Positions 1 through 12,492 of a DNA stretch of 64,000 nt are shown here, one piece after another. The translations under genes and the position numbers were made by a program. Positions within the stretch are counted from its first letter, which is position 1; each line of letters opens with the position of its first letter. Origin of the DNA: Euglena gracilis (Eukaryota > Euglenida > Euglenophyceae > Euglenales). The stretch lies in the NCBI GenBank assembly GCA_039621445.1, contig CP154955.1:1318558-1382557 (forward strand), in the 5' to 3' direction. Under the pieces are notes generated by a model. The model made no database searches. It was not told where the DNA came from and worked only from the letters and a program-made list of their open reading frames with translations.

Positions 1-365
1 TCGAATGCGGAGGACTTCCGATGGACCCATAACTCAGGAGGAGGGTGTGGGAATCGAGGAAAATGAGTGGAGACCTCCTTTGATGAGTATTGCAGAGGCT
101 GGCAATATGGCGTATATCCGGGACCACAACGCGACACACAAACGAAGAAGCATTGGCTTCAAAAAGGCAAAGGATCAGGGCACCTTGGATAGGACTTTGC
201 CCCAGTGTGTTGTCAGCACTTTTGCAATAGAGGTGAGGTTACCTTGCAACGCTGCATCAACAGTAGGGGACAAAATGACGACCATTTTTTGAGGACCTCC
301 CAAGAGGGGTCCAGCCAGCTGGTCCAGGAGGGCGGGTCCTGCCAGCTGCTGGTCCCACCCTCAAC
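1..365. other. No gene recognised
   Basis: Mixed-composition sequence without a convincing reading frame. It follows, on the minus strand, the donor side of the exon candidate at 366-537, so it is probably intron or downstream sequence of that gene. Confidence 0.4.
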
Positions 366-537
366 CTGACCAGTGAAAGGGGAGAGTCCGCACTTGTTGG
401 CCATGCGGAGGATGAACCGCTTCTTGTTCTTGTTGTAGATGTGGTGCGACGAGATGGCCACCAGGCGGGTGCCTTGTCCCTCCAGGGCCGCCGCCGACGT
501 TTGGGTGCTCCTGATGGCACAGCGGCAAACCGTGCTT
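366..537 (-). CDS. Uncharacterised minus-strand exon candidate
   Basis: The exon is bounded by an acceptor (GTCACAG before AAGCAC) and a donor (GTCAG followed by GTTGAG). One frame is open throughout and strongly prefers G or C at third positions; it starts with one leftover base and ends in phase 0. It reads near the middle LVAISSHHIYNKNKKRFILR and ends NKCGLSPFTGQ. The alternation of hydrophobic and lysine-rich stretches looks like a beta-rich domain, for example a PH or myosin-TH1-type fold, but this is only a guess and no family is recognised. It lies about 1.6 kb downstream (minus strand) of another candidate exon at 2180-2340 and could belong to the same gene. Confidence 0.45.
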
Positions 538-2179
538 CTGTGACCTCCTCCCAGATATTCGGCTACCGGTACCACTTACTGAAAGGGAGGGGGAGAGGGG
601 CATCCGGACACCAATTTCCCCCCCACACTGCACCCACTCTGCAATCAGGGGGGCTGCTTGCTTTTTTAAACAGTACAACAGAATGTTAAAAAGGAACAGA
701 AGCTGTCCCCAGTCACTCCTCACTGTTATTTAAAGCAACCCATTGTGAACAATACCATCGCGATAGAGCAAATGCTGCTTCTTCTTTCCAAAAAAAAACA
801 GCCATCTAATACCTTTTCTGTGAAAAAGATTGCATTTATTGTTTAACCAATTATCATTTTGATTACGTTGTTGTTGTTGCTACTGCTGCCACTGCTGTTG
901 TCGTTCCTCCCCCGAAAAGCATTTCACGTCGATTTGGGGGCTGGTGATCATCTTGGCCGTGCCATTGTTTGCCAGCTTTTGCTTCACCACCAGCTGGCCA
1001 TTTTACTGGCCACTAGAAAACAGTCACCAGCTGGATCCCCCAGCACTTTTGGAGGTTTGGGAGGTCAAAAACACTCCGGCATCACTGGAAAAATTACACA
1101 GCCAAGGCGGAGGGTCCACTAGTATTTCAACTGGCCATGTTTGGACTAGCTGCAGTCCACCGCCCCCCCCCCCCAGGAGCTGAACGAGTAGGTCTGGTGG
1201 TTGGGAGGGGGGGGGGGTCGGCCAAGACGTCCTACCCATCACAACACTGTATAAGGTCCTTCGGCGCCTTCGGCGCCAAACACAGAAATACAAGAAGGCT
1301 GTGAACCCTGACCCTAAGCTGCGACACCCTCCTGATACCGTCCCTCGCCATGTTATCCCTTCCGTCAATGAACGAAAAACAGCTTGAAATCGCTGAATAT
1401 GGCAAGAAGATACGGCAAGGAGATCCCTGGTGGCGGGCTCCAAAAAAAAAGAAGCCAGGAGAGGAGACAGCACGAGAAAGGAAGCGGTGCCCCACACCTC
1501 AAAGCAGGCACGCGGCTCGCAGGTTCAAGAGCGGGCAGAGGTCTCACGCTGTGGCGGTGGGCCCATCGCACTGCTAGGACACGGACAGGGCGGTTCGGCC
1601 AACTGTCTCCGGCTCCAGACATTGCTGACGCTTTGTGCGAGTTCCACGTAAAGTCCATTCCATCTCGCCCATGGCGTGCGCCAGTTGGATAAATACGTCA
1701 GCCGAACACGGTGGCCCAAACTGTTTCACCTTTATTAGGCCGTGCCATCAAACTTAGTGCAAAAAACTTGGCCTGTGGGTTGAATCCCCCAGATTTGGTT
1801 TCAAGGGGTTGCTTGAGGTGGGGGGTTGCTCAAAGGGGAAACCGAACGGTTGCTTAAATTTGGACCAAAGGTCAACAAAAAATTGCCTCTTTTCCAAAAA
1901 CAAAAAAAAAAAGAAGGAGGTGCCCTGTTTTCAGGAAAACTTGCAATCGAACCAAAAGAATGATCAACAATTGTAAACGTAACGGTTTTAATTGGAGACT
2001 TTCGTTCATTTGGACTTTGTCATAATCTCCAGGGGGAGTAAATTTGGGGGTTGCTTAAATTCGGGTGTCTGTCTGTCTGCGCAGCCCCAAAGGTTGCCAA
2101 AATTTGGGGGATGCTCAATTTTGGAGGTGCTTAAACTTTACCTGCGGTCGAATTCCTTTGGGGGGGGGGGCAGACGAAC
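538..2179. other. Intergenic or intronic, no gene recognised
   Basis: The stretch holds poly-C and poly-G runs near 1160-1220, a GGCGCC-TT-CGGCGCC palindrome near 1262 and a duplicated repeat fragment near 1115. From about 1340 to 1700 several overlapping open frames exist on both strands, but none shows consistent codon bias with splice signals, so none is called. The 1780-2160 part repeats GGTTGCTTAAATTTGG-like words. Confidence 0.4.
1115..1172 (+). repeat. Dispersed repeat containing ACTAGCTGCAGT
   Basis: A CCACTA...TTTGGACTAGCTGCAGT core followed by a C-run recurs near 31570-31630 and 42170-42235, where the two copies also share about 100 bp of flanking sequence because they sit in the duplicated protease segments. 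Here only the core is shared, so it is an independent copy of a dispersed element of unknown class. Confidence 0.45.
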
Positions 2180-2340
2180 CCAGTGGCCCTGGATGGGCCA
2201 GGGGGAGGCTGGTGAGGGGCCGATGGAGAGGCGGCGGTGCACCGGCCGCCAGCCGGCCAGGCACGCCGCCAACGCCACGGTCATCGCCAGGAGAGCCACC
2301 GCCCAGGCGCGGCGGCTGGCACGCCACCCGAGCGGTTCAC
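2180..2340 (-). CDS. Candidate exon encoding a transmembrane helix
   Basis: After a C-rich tract and CACAG acceptor, one minus-strand frame with G or C at most third positions reads EPLGWRASRRAWAVALLAMT, continuing VALAACLAGW and then RPVHRRLSIGP. About 20 hydrophobic residues flanked by arginines is the pattern of a single membrane-spanning or signal-anchor segment. A donor (TGG followed by GTTCGT) closes the exon before a poly-G run. The family is not recognised. It may be upstream of the exon at 366-537 in the same transcript. Without neighbouring exons or homologues the assignment is tentative. Confidence 0.35.
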
Positions 2341-4991
2341 CTGTGCGGGGGGGGGGGGGTGCTGGACCTCATTTCATTTCATTTCATCAACAGAAAAACT
2401 GCGTGTTTCAGGACGGTTTGTTGTCGCACGGCCTGAGGTTGCCCCCGGGCCACTCTCACGGCAGAACACACCTGTGTGAGATGCATCATCGTCCGGGGGA
2501 CCCGCCATGCCGGCCCTTCATTATCACGGGACAGGTCTCCCCGAGTTCATGGAAGCCATGCCGGCGGTCAAGAACCTGGGGGGGAAATTCCCAACGGCCA
2601 CTGTCCACACCACCAGGCAATGGAATGCATCTTTCCAATCCTTGATTTGTTTGACTGCCTCTGTGGAAAGAAACGTTTTGGGGAGAAAATGATAACCTCT
2701 CCTTTTGCCCCCCAAAAAACCATTCACAGAGCCCAGAGTTGCACTGAATAGAATTGTGCTGAAGAAAGTCCTGAAAATGTCAGGAATATTTGGACGATCT
2801 CCACAAGGAATGCGCAGCAAAACAGGACTCATTTCCCCGAGTGTCACAACTTGTGGGTTTGTTGTTTCCATTTGGCTACCACATTGGCCCTTGTGCAACA
2901 TATGGGAGCAAAACTCCTCTGATTTTTTTTAAATGTTCTGCTCCCCTGTGAAAATTATGGAGTCACCACTGGGAGTGTTTCTGCAGGATCTCTCAAAACG
3001 CAACGTGCCACCAGGATTCGAGTTTCAGAACTTCAATTTGTTTTCTTTTGTGCGAGCCAATGTATGATGAACGTCACTTCATTTCACAGTTTTCAATCTT
3101 TTTGCTGGTTGGAACCCACGACAGCTCGGGAGGGGGGGGGTCGCCCCTGCACCAAAAGCAGTGGTTGTGAGAGTGACTGAATTCCAGGCCCAGAATAGTG
3201 CAAATGCAATTTTTGACTCAGAGATGGGATGTGGTATAAAGTTTGCCCTTGGAAAGCTGGGGATAGTAGGGATCAGTGCCTGCGCCAAGAAGAGGGTTCT
3301 GATATTGAACCCTGGGGAGGTTCCATTCCACCTACAGTGCAGACAAATTTACAGGAGATGAAAATTACCTGTAATTTATATATAATATAATATTATGTAT
3401 GTTATTACAGGGGGAAAAGTGTGGAAATTTTTGATTTTGGAAAAAAATATGGGAAAATTCAAACATTTTGGGGGAAGTGGTAGTTTCTTTTTGAGTTGTA
3501 ATGAAGCCTTTTGGAATTCTAAAAAAAAATGGTCAAAATAAACTTCTGACGTGTTTTTTGTATTTTTTTCATTTCCAAAAGAATCCCAAGAATCGACAGC
3601 TTCACATAACCGGGGGGGGGGGTTACGGTGAAATGTCAGATTTTGATGTTATCCCGATAGAAGCCCTGACAAAAAAAGCCACACAGATCCAGCCCCATAA
3701 AAAATTAGCAAACCCAAGGGAAAAAATCCCAACTGACTTGCGAAGGAGAAATGAAGAATCTAACCCTTTTGAGATCAAAATTGCTGTTCTGTGTGCACAG
3801 CAGGGAAACCCTTTGAAATCTTTATTGGACTCAAGCTTCATAAGCCACCTGAGCAGTGGACAGGCTTCCTTTACCAACCCTGGGGGAGTGCGACCTTCCC
3901 AGAAGCCTGGTTGTAGATTAGGATGGAGCCCGAAAATGACCCCAACCCAGTATTGTGGGAGCCTGCCATTCGCGATCCGAAGCACAACAGCGGGAATTCA
4001 CTTTTGGGGCAGCGCTCTAATCAATCGCAGGCGAGCCCATGTCCACAGGAAGCCGGGGCCGCGGTGCCGCGGTATCGCAACGCAATACGCCATACGGCGG
4101 CAGCGGGGGGCCGGGGCCCGGCGAGGTGGGTCGCAGCGGGGCCCCCCAATCCAATCCAGTGGGCACGGGAACAGACGGGAGTAGAGGTTTTTTGTGGACC
4201 CGGGGGAGAATGGGGGTCCAGGCCCACCCATCATCCCGGGGGGGGGGGGGGCTCAGGGGGACCCACTCTTGGGGTGTCAATTTTGGGGTTAAAAAAAATC
4301 GGCGCTTCGGAAAAGAAGAAAGCCCTGCCTCCGGTGAGTACCCCCCCCCCTGGGGGAGGGAGCTCGGCCGAGACCAAACCACCCACCGCCTCCCGGGTGA
4401 CGAAGCTTAAAAAAAGGGTGGGGGGAGAAATGCAGGACAAACATTCCGAGTTTTTGAAACGGACTGAAACAAAACGGCGTGTCTGGGGTCAGGAAGAGTG
4501 TAGGGGTGTGGAGCCACGCTGGAAGGAGGAAAGGGAGCCATGCAAATGGCTGTGATCGGAGAGGACGGCTCGCTGGGGGACAGGGTAGCCGAAGGCAGTA
4601 CCGACGGTGGGCACCCCGCCCGGAGGCACGGTTTGGCGGCAGCACGAACGACGAACCATTTCGCCCCGGAGACCACACAGGGGGATGCTCCTCGTGGAAA
4701 AGCGGAGGGAGGCATTTCCGGAGGGGGACGGGGACCGGGGGAAGACCTTGACAGTTTGCCTGCCAGTGCGAACAAAACACGTTGAAAAGGGGCGTGGGTG
4801 AGATGCGTATCGTTGGGAACTCAGGCGCTGGGAGGGGCAGGTTTTCCGAAAGAGAACTTCATGTGTTGGTTGTTGGGGAAGAAATCCACTGGGGCAGAGG
4901 TCGAGGGAGGACAACACCCTGTTGGAGGGCAAGCAACCACACAAAAGAGATGTTTACGACATCACCCTGACATTTGAGATGCGGACACTGG
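2341..4991. other. No gene recognised
   Basis: Low-complexity and AT-rich pieces (3360-3620) alternate with GC-rich blocks (4020-4780) holding many overlapping proline- or glycine-rich frames on both strands. A minus-strand frame near 4015-4140 ending in a stop codon shows some codon bias but lacks a clear acceptor. Nothing is firm enough to call. Confidence 0.35.
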
Positions 4992-5090
<99 letters not shown>

Positions 5091-5117
5091 CGGTGGTGGT
5101 GGTGGTGGTGGTGGTGA
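4992..5117 (+). repeat. (TGA)n then (GGT)n microsatellite
   Basis: Thirty-three uninterrupted TGA triplets are followed by about nine GGT triplets, then by degenerate GAC and GGT repeats up to about 5152. Open frames across it (poly-Met, poly-His) are artefacts. Confidence 0.97.
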
Positions 5118-5204
5118 TGACGACGACGACGATGATGGTGGTGGTGGTGGTGATCAGGCACCTATAGTCAAGCCCATAACATTTCCCCATTTTAGGCCCA
5201 TTTT

Positions 5205-6607
5205 AGAGTAAGAGCGAAGCTTACCACCCCGGCGACGGGGGGGGGTCCGACCCCCCCCCCCCCCCCCCCCCCCCCCCCGCCCCCCCCCCGCCCCCCCCGC
5301 CCCCCCCCTGGGTAGGCAATGGCCCCCGAGGATTATCGATGTGATTGGATTTCCGGGCCCCCAAAGTGAATAGCCTACAGGTTAGGAGAGGGTCCCTAGT
5401 TTCTCCAGAGCCCTTCGGTTACCCGTAACTCCCCGCCAGTCCGGAGATATGGCCCGAGCAAAAAAGTTGTCTACCGTTTTTTTTTTTTTGTTTATTGAAT
5501 GGTCATTTTGGGGTCAAAAAATCGTAAAAATTGAGATATGTCGAAAACCCCGCGGAGTTGAGTAAAGAGGACGTCCTTCCACAACTTTGGGACGCCCGAT
5601 CGATCGGTATGCGCGGTTTGGGCCAACTCCTCGCCTAGCCCGAGATACGGCCGTTTTGGGGTTTTGGGCCAGTTTTGCCAGTTTTGGCCATTTCGGGCCC
5701 GTTCGGGGCCCGAAACCGTAAATTGCCCGTATCTCGGGCTAGACGAGGAGTTGGAACCCAAACCAGGGGGTCAATCATTAGGTTTAGGGGGGGGTTTTGA
5801 TCGTTTTTTGGGGTTCTTGGGGTCTGGTTGCGCGATTTTGGGCCAGTTTTGGGTATTCGGGGACCCCTGCAGGGGTTCGAGGGTGGCAGGGCGAGGGGGG
5901 GTCGGGTGGCAGGTCGGGACCCAAAATTTTGAAAAAAATTTTTTCGCTCAAAAACACTTTTTTTCACTTCAGAACATCAAAAAAAGTGTTTTTGGGCGAA
6001 AAAAAAATTCCGACCCGGACCCCCTGCCCCCCCTGGCTGGGGCCCGCCCCCCCTGGCCGGTGGACTTAGCCATTTTTGGGTCAAAAAGTCGAAAAAAATC
6101 GAAAAAAAATTTTTTGCCCAAAACCATGATTTTTGACCTCCCGGACCCGAAAAAAGTGTTTTCGAGCCAAAAATGAACGTTTTTCGACCCGCCAGTGCCC
6201 CGTTTTGGGCCACCAACCCATTGACTTTGGGTCAAAACCGGGTCAAAAAAGTCGAAAAAAATCGAAAAAATTTTTTTTGCCCGAAACAATGTTTTTTGGC
6301 CTCCCGGACCCGGAAAAACTGTTTTTGAGCCTAAAACGAGCGTTTTTCGACCCACCAGCACCCCATTTTGGGCCGCCGACCCATTGACTTTGGGTCAAAA
6401 CCGGGTCGAAAAAATCGAAAAAAATCGAAAAAATTTTTTGCCCGAAACAATGTTTTTTGGCCTCCCGGACCCGGAAAACCTGTTTTTGAGCCGAAAACGA
6501 GCGTTTTTCGACCCGCCGGGCCGCGCCGGGCGCCGGGCTGGGCCGGAGTGGTGTCCCAAAGAGCTCAGCTCTACGTCACACCCTGGTCGCTGAACTCTTA
6601 TCTCTTT
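5205..6607 (+). repeat. Macrosatellite unit 1
   Basis: First unit. Upstream of it there is no GCTGAGCTCTT half-hairpin, so the array edge coincides with the unit edge. It contains a poly-C block of about 80 bases interrupted by single G and T, a near-perfect A/T hairpin near 5935-6010 and two subrepeats. Confidence 0.9.
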
Positions 6608-6667
6608 AGAGTAAGAGCGAAGCTTACCACCCCGGCGACGGGGGGGTCCGACACCCCCCCCGCGCCC

Positions 6668-6702
<35 letters not shown>

Positions 6703-7031
6703 CCCCCCCCCTGGGTAGGCAATGGCCCCCGAGGATTATCGATGTGATTGGATTTCCGGGCCCCCAAAGTGAATAGCCTACAGGTTAGGAGAGGGTCCCT
6801 AGTTTCTCCAGAGCCCTTCGGTTACCCGTAACTCCCCGCCAGTCCGGAGATATGGCCCGAGCAAAAAAGTTGTCTACCGTTTTTTTTCCCGGGGAAATTG
6901 CAGGGTCATTTTGGGGTCAAAAAATCGAAAAAATCGAAATATCTCGAAAACCCCGCGGAGTTGAGAAAAATTAAAGAGGACATCCTTCCACAACTTTGGG
7001 ACGCCCGATCGATCGGTATGCGCGGTTTGGG

Positions 7032-7164
7032 CCAACTCCTCGCCTAGCCCGAGATACGGCCGTTTTGGGGTTTTGGGCCAGTTTTGCCAGTTTTGGCCAT
7101 TTCGGGCCCGTTCGGGGCCCGAAACCGTAAATTTGCCCGTATCTCGGGCTAGACGGGGAGTTGG
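7032..7164. repeat. Inverted repeat (28-bp arms) inside unit 2
   Basis: Arms at 7032-7059 and 7137-7164 match at 26 of 28 positions in inverted orientation and are built around CCCGAGATACGG and its complement. The spacer is about 77 bp of TTTTGGGGCC-type words. The same arrangement recurs in most units. Confidence 0.85.
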
Positions 7165-7343
7165 AGCCCAAACCAGGGGGCCAATCATGAGGTATAGGGG
7201 GGGGTTTCGATCGTTTTTTGGGGTTCCCGGGGTCTGGTTGTGCGATTTTGGGTCATTTTTGGGTATTCGGGGACCCCTGCAGGGGTTCGAGGGTGGCAGG
7301 GCGAGGGGGGGTCGGGTGGCAGGTCGGGACCCAAAATTTTGAA

Positions 7344-7419
7344 AAATTTTTTTTCGCTCAAAAACACTTTTTTTCACTTCAGAACATCAAAAAAAGTGTT
7401 TTTGAGCGAAAAAAAATTT
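7344..7419. repeat. Perfect 31-bp hairpin inside unit 2
   Basis: Left arm 7344-7374 and right arm 7389-7419 are perfectly complementary around a 14-base loop (CACTTCAGAACATC). The arm centre is CGCTCAAAAACAC. Similar hairpins recur in units 1, 3 and 7, and are degenerate or truncated in units 4 and 6. Confidence 0.95.
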
Positions 7420-7992
7420 CCGACCCGGACCCCCCCCCCCCCTTCCCCCCCGGCTGGGGGCCCCCCCCTGGCCGGTGGGCTTAACCCCTTTTTGGTCAAA
7501 AAGTCGAAAAAAATCGAAAAAAATTTTTTGCCCAAAACCATGATTTTTGACCTCCCGGACCCGAAAAAAGTCAAAAATGAACGTTTTTCGACCCGCCAGT
7601 GCCCCGTTTTGGGCCACCAACCCATTGACTTTGGGTCAAAACCTGTTCAAAAAAGTCGAAAAATATCGAAATATTTTTTTTTTCCCGAAAAACAATGTTT
7701 TTTTGGCCTCCCGGACCCGGAAAACTATTTTTGATCCTAAAATGAGCGTTTTTTCCACCCCCCAGCCCCCCATTTTGGGCCGCCGACCCATTGACTTTGG
7801 GTCAAAACCGGGTCGAAAAAATCGAAAAAAATCGAAAAAATTTTTTGCCCGAAACAATGTTTTTTGGCCTCCCGGACCCGGAAAACCTGTTTTTGAGCCG
7901 AAAACGAGCGTTTTTCGACCCGCCGGGCCGCGCCGGGCGCCGGGCTGGGCCGGATCTACGTCACACCCTGGTCGCTGAGCTCTTATCTCTTT

Positions 7993-9387
7993 AGAGTAAG
8001 AGCGAAGCTTACCACCCCGCGACGGGGGGGTCCGACCCCCCCCCCCCCGCCCCCCCCGCCCCCCCCCCCCCCCCCCCGCCCCCCCCCCCTGGGTAGGTCC
8101 GGGCCCCCGAGGATTATCGATGTGATTGGATTTCCGGGCACCCAAAGTGAATAGCCTATAGGTTAGGAGAGGTTCCCTAGTTTCTCCAGAGCCCTTCGGT
8201 TACCCGTAACTCCCCGCCAGTCCGGAGATATGGCCCGAGCAAAAAAGTTGTCTACCGTTTTTTTTTCCGGGGAAATTGCAGGGCCATTTTGGGGTCAAAA
8301 AATCGAAAAATTCAAAATATCTCGAAAACGCCGCGGAGTTGCGAAAAAGTAAAGAGGACGTCCTTCCACAACTTTGGGACGCCCGATCGATCGGTATGCG
8401 CGGTTTGGGCCAACTCCTCGCCTAGCCCGAGATACGGCCGTTTTGGGGTTTTGGGCCAGTTTGGCCAGTTTGTGCCATTTGGGGCCCGTTCGGGGCCCGA
8501 AACCGTAATTGTGCCGTACCTCGGGCTAGACGAGTTGGATCCCAAACAAGGTGGTCAATCATTAGGTTTAGGGGGGTGTTTTGACCGTTTTTTGGGGTTC
8601 CCGGGGTCTGGTTGTGCGATTTTGGGCCAGTTTTGGGTATTCGGGGACCCCAGCGGGGGTTTGAGGGCTGATGGGCTGGGGTCAAAAAATCGAAAAATTC
8701 AAAATATCTCGAAAACGCTGTGAAGTTGAGGAAAAGTAAAGAGGACGTCATTCCACAACTTTTGGACGCCCTATCGATCGGTATGCGCGGTTTGGGCCAA
8801 CTCCTCGCCTTCATGGCCGTGTGGTCCTTTGGGTCCGAGTCCGAATATTTTGGGTGTTTTGGGCAAGTTTTGCCCATTTCGGGCCTGTTTGGGCCCGAAA
8901 CCGTAAATTGGCCGTATCTCGGGCGAGACGAGGAGTTGGGACCCAAACCAGGGGGTCAATCATTAGGTTTAGGGGGGGGTTTTGACCGTTTTTTGGGGTT
9001 CCCGGGGGCTGGTTGTGCGATTTTGGGTCATTTTTGGGTGTTCGGGGACCCCACCGTGCGCCGTCAGGGCGGCTGGGCGAGGGGGGGGTCGGGTGGCAGG
9101 CCGGGACCCAAAATTTTGAAAAAATTTTTTTCGCTCAAAAACACTTTTTTTCACTTTAGAACATCAAAAAAAGTGTTTTTGGGCGAAAAAAAGTTTTCCG
9201 ACCCGGACCCCCCCCCCCCCCCCCCCCTGCGCCCGGCCCCCCCTGGCCGGTGGACTTAGCCATTTTTGGGTCAAAAGTCGAAACAAAAAAATCGAAAAAA
9301 ATTTTTTTTGCCCAAACCATGTTTTTGACCCCCTCCCGGACCCGAAAAAAGTGTTTTCCGCAAAAAAGCACCGCCGCCCCCACCACG

Positions 9388-9440
<53 letters not shown>

Positions 9441-9942
9441 CCCCCCCCGCGCCCGGGGACGACCCCCCCGCCCCCCCGCCCCCCCACCCCACCCCCCCCC
9501 CCCCACACCCCCCTCGCCCCCCCGGGCCCCCCCCCCCCCCCCCCGTCCGTTTTCGACCCGCCATGCCCCGTTTTGGGCCACCAACCCATTGACTTTGGGT
9601 CCAAACCGGGTCAAAAAGTCGAAAAAAATCGAAAATTTTTTGCCCATGTTTTTGGCCTCCCGGACCCGGAAAAACTGTTTTGAGCCTAATGAGCGTTTTT
9701 TCGACCCACCAGCCCCCATTTTGGGCCGCCGACCATTGACTTGGGTCAAAACCGGGTCAAAAGTCGAAAAAATCGAAAAATTTTTTTGCCCAAAATGTTT
9801 TTTGGCCTCCAGGACCCCTAAAACCTGTTTTTGAGCCGAAAACGATCGTTTTTCCCGGCCGCGCCGGGCCCGGGTGGGCCGAGTGGTCGCCCGCAGCTCG
9901 TCACTACGTCACACACCCTGGTCGCTGAGCTCTTATCTCTTT
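7993..9942 (+). repeat. Macrosatellite unit 3 (long form)
   Basis: Long unit in which the block of AAAATATCTCGAAAACGC plus the CGATCGGTATGCGCGG segment is duplicated internally. It carries the longest C-rich stretch of the window, near 9388-9545. Confidence 0.9.
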
Positions 9943-11641
9943 AGAGTAAGAGCGAAGCTTACCACCCCCGACGGTGGGTCCGACCCCCCCGCCCCCCCCG
10001 CCCCCCCGCGCCCCCCCCCCCCCCCCCCCCCGCCCCCCCTGGTAGGTGGCACCCGAGGATTTCGATGTGGATTTTCCGGGCCCCCAAAGTGAATAGCCTA
10101 TAGGTTAGGAGAGGTCCCTAGTTTTCTCCAGAGCCCCTTCGGTTACATAACTCCCCGCCAGTCCGGAGATATGGCCCAGCAAAAAGTTGTCTTCCGTTTT
10201 TTTTTCCGGGGACATTCCCGGGCCATTTTGGGGTCAAAAAATCGAAAAATTCAAAATATCTCGAAAACGCTGCGGAGTTGAAAATTAAGAGGACGTCCTT
10301 CCACAACTTTGGGACGCCCGATCGATCGGTATGCGCGGTTTGGGCCAACTCCTCGCCTAGCCCGAGATACGGCCGTTTTGGGGTTTTGGGCCAGTTTGGC
10401 CAGTTTTGGCCATTTCGGGCCCGTTCGGGGGCCGAAACCGTAATTTGCTCGTATATCGGGCTAGACGGTGAGTTGGAACCCAAACCAGGGGGTCAATCAT
10501 TAGGTTTAGGGGGGTTTTGACCGTTTTTTGGGGTTCCCGGGGTCTGGTTGTGCGATTTTGGCCAGTTTGTTGTTCGGGTGCGGGGGGTTCCAGGGTCGGG
10601 ACCCCCCGGGTTTGCTGATTTAAAATCGAAAATTCAAAATATCTCGAAAACGCTGTGAGTTGAGGATAAAGAAAAAAATCGACGATTCAACTTTTGGACG
10701 CCCTATCGTCGGTATGCGCGTTTGGCCAACTCCTCGCCTAGCCCATGGCCGTTTTGGGTTTTTTGGGCCATTTTTGCCATTTTGCCTTTTGGGCCCGAAA
10801 CCGTAAATTGGCCGTATCTCGGCTAGACAGGAGTTGGGCCAACCAATCATCATTAGGTTTAGGGGGGGTTTTTGACCGTTTTTTTTGGGGTTCCCGGGGG
10901 CTGGTTGTGCGATTTGGGCCATTTTTGGGTGTTTTCGGGGACCCCACCGGCGCGTCAGGGCGGCTGGGCGAGGGGGGTCTGGCAGGCCGGGACCCAAAAA
11001 TTTTGAAAAAATTTTTTTTCGCTCAAAACACTTTTTTTCACTTTAGAACATCAAAAAGTTTTTTGGCGAAAAAAGTTTTTTTCGACCCGCCCGACCCCCC
11101 CCCCTGCCCCCCCTGGCCGGGCCCGCCCCCCTGGCCTGGACTTAGCCATTTTTGGGTCAAAAAAGTCGAAAAAAATCGAAAAATTTTTTTGCCCAAAACC
11201 ATGATTTTTGACCTCCCGGACCCGAAAAAAGTGTTTCGACCAAAAACAAGCGTTTTTCGACCCGCCAGAGTCCAGTTTTGGACCGCCAACCCATTAACTT
11301 TGGGTAAAAACCGGGTCAAAAAAGTCGAAAAAAATCGAAAAAAAATTTTTTGCCCAGAACAATGTTTTTGGCCTCCAGGACCGGAAACCTGTTTTGAGCC
11401 AAATGAGCGTTTTTTCGACCCGCAGCGCCCCGTTTTGGGCCGCCAACCCATTGATTTTGGGTCAAAATGGATCAAAAAAGTCGAAAAAATTCGAATTTTT
11501 TTTGCCCAAAACGATGTTTTTTGCCCTCCCAGACCCAGAAAAGTGTTTTTGAGCCGTAAATTTTTTCCCGGGCCAGGCCGGAGTGGTCTCCCAAAGAGCT
11601 CAGCTCTACGTCACACCCTGGTCGCGAGCTCTTATCTCTTT
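9943..11641 (+). repeat. Macrosatellite unit 4
   Basis: Long form with the internal duplication, but with many one-base deletions compared with its neighbours, so it looks older or more decayed. Confidence 0.88.
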
Positions 11642-12492
11642 AGAGTAAGAGCGAAGCTTACCCCCCCCCCTAAACCCCCCGACCCCCCCCCGCCCCCCGC
11701 CCCCCCCCCCCCCCCCCGGCCCCCCCCCCCCCCCCCCTGATAGGCCCGCACCCGCGGATTATCGATGTGACCTGATTTGGACCCGAAAGGTTAATGGCCT
11801 ATAGGTTAGGAGACGGTCCCTAGTTTTTTCCAGAGCCCTTAGGTTGCCCCAACTCCCCGCCAGTCCGGAATCTGGCCCGAGCAAAAAAGTTGTCTACCGT
11901 TTTTTTTTCCAAGAAATGTTGACCGGCAGGGGTCATTTTTGGGGTCAAAAAATCGAAAAATTCAAAATATCTCGAAAACGCCGGGGAGTTGAGAAAAACT
12001 AAATAGTAGTTTTTTTTTCGCCCAAAACCATGTTTTTTGGCCTCCCGGACCCGGAAAAAGTGTTTTTGAGCTGAAAATGAGCGTTTTTTTTCGACCCCTC
12101 CACGCGTCCCTTTTTGGTCCGCCACCCATTGGCTTTGGGTCTGGGTCAAAAAAGTCGAAAAAAATCGAAAAAAATTTTTTTCGCCCAAAACCATGTTTTT
12201 TGGCCTCCCGGACCCGGAAAAAGGGTTTTTAAGCTGAAAATGAGCGTTTTTCGACCCGCCAGGACCCCTTTTTGGGCCGCTAACCCATTGACTTTGGGTC
12301 AAAACCGGGTCAAAAAAGTCGAAAAATGTCGAAAAAATTTTTTCGCCCAAAACCATGTTTTTTGGGGCCTCCTGGACCCGGAAAACATGTTTTTGAGCTG
12401 AAAATGAGTGTTTTTCGACCGGCCGGGCCGGAATGGTCCCCCAAAGAGCTCAGCTCTACGTCACACCCTGGTCGCTGAGCTCTTATCTCTTT
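11642..12492 (+). repeat. Macrosatellite unit 5 (short form)
   Basis: Shortest unit. The inverted-repeat segment and hairpin are deleted, and the unit passes directly from GGGGAGTTGAGAAAAAC into the 180-bp subrepeats. Confidence 0.88.

Larger units (their letters stand above)
6608..7992 (+). repeat. Macrosatellite unit 2
   Basis: Full unit with a perfect 31-bp hairpin and the 28-bp inverted repeat annotated separately. Its right junction lacks the AAGAGCTCAGC arm because about 25 bases before CTACGTCAC are missing. Confidence 0.9.

Noticed and set aside
6064-9270. Similarity of TTAGCCATTTTTGGGTCAAAA to the dinoflagellate spliced leader
   Set aside because: Only a partial match in a low-complexity context, repeated with drift, and without the splice donor and conserved downstream parts of a spliced-leader gene.
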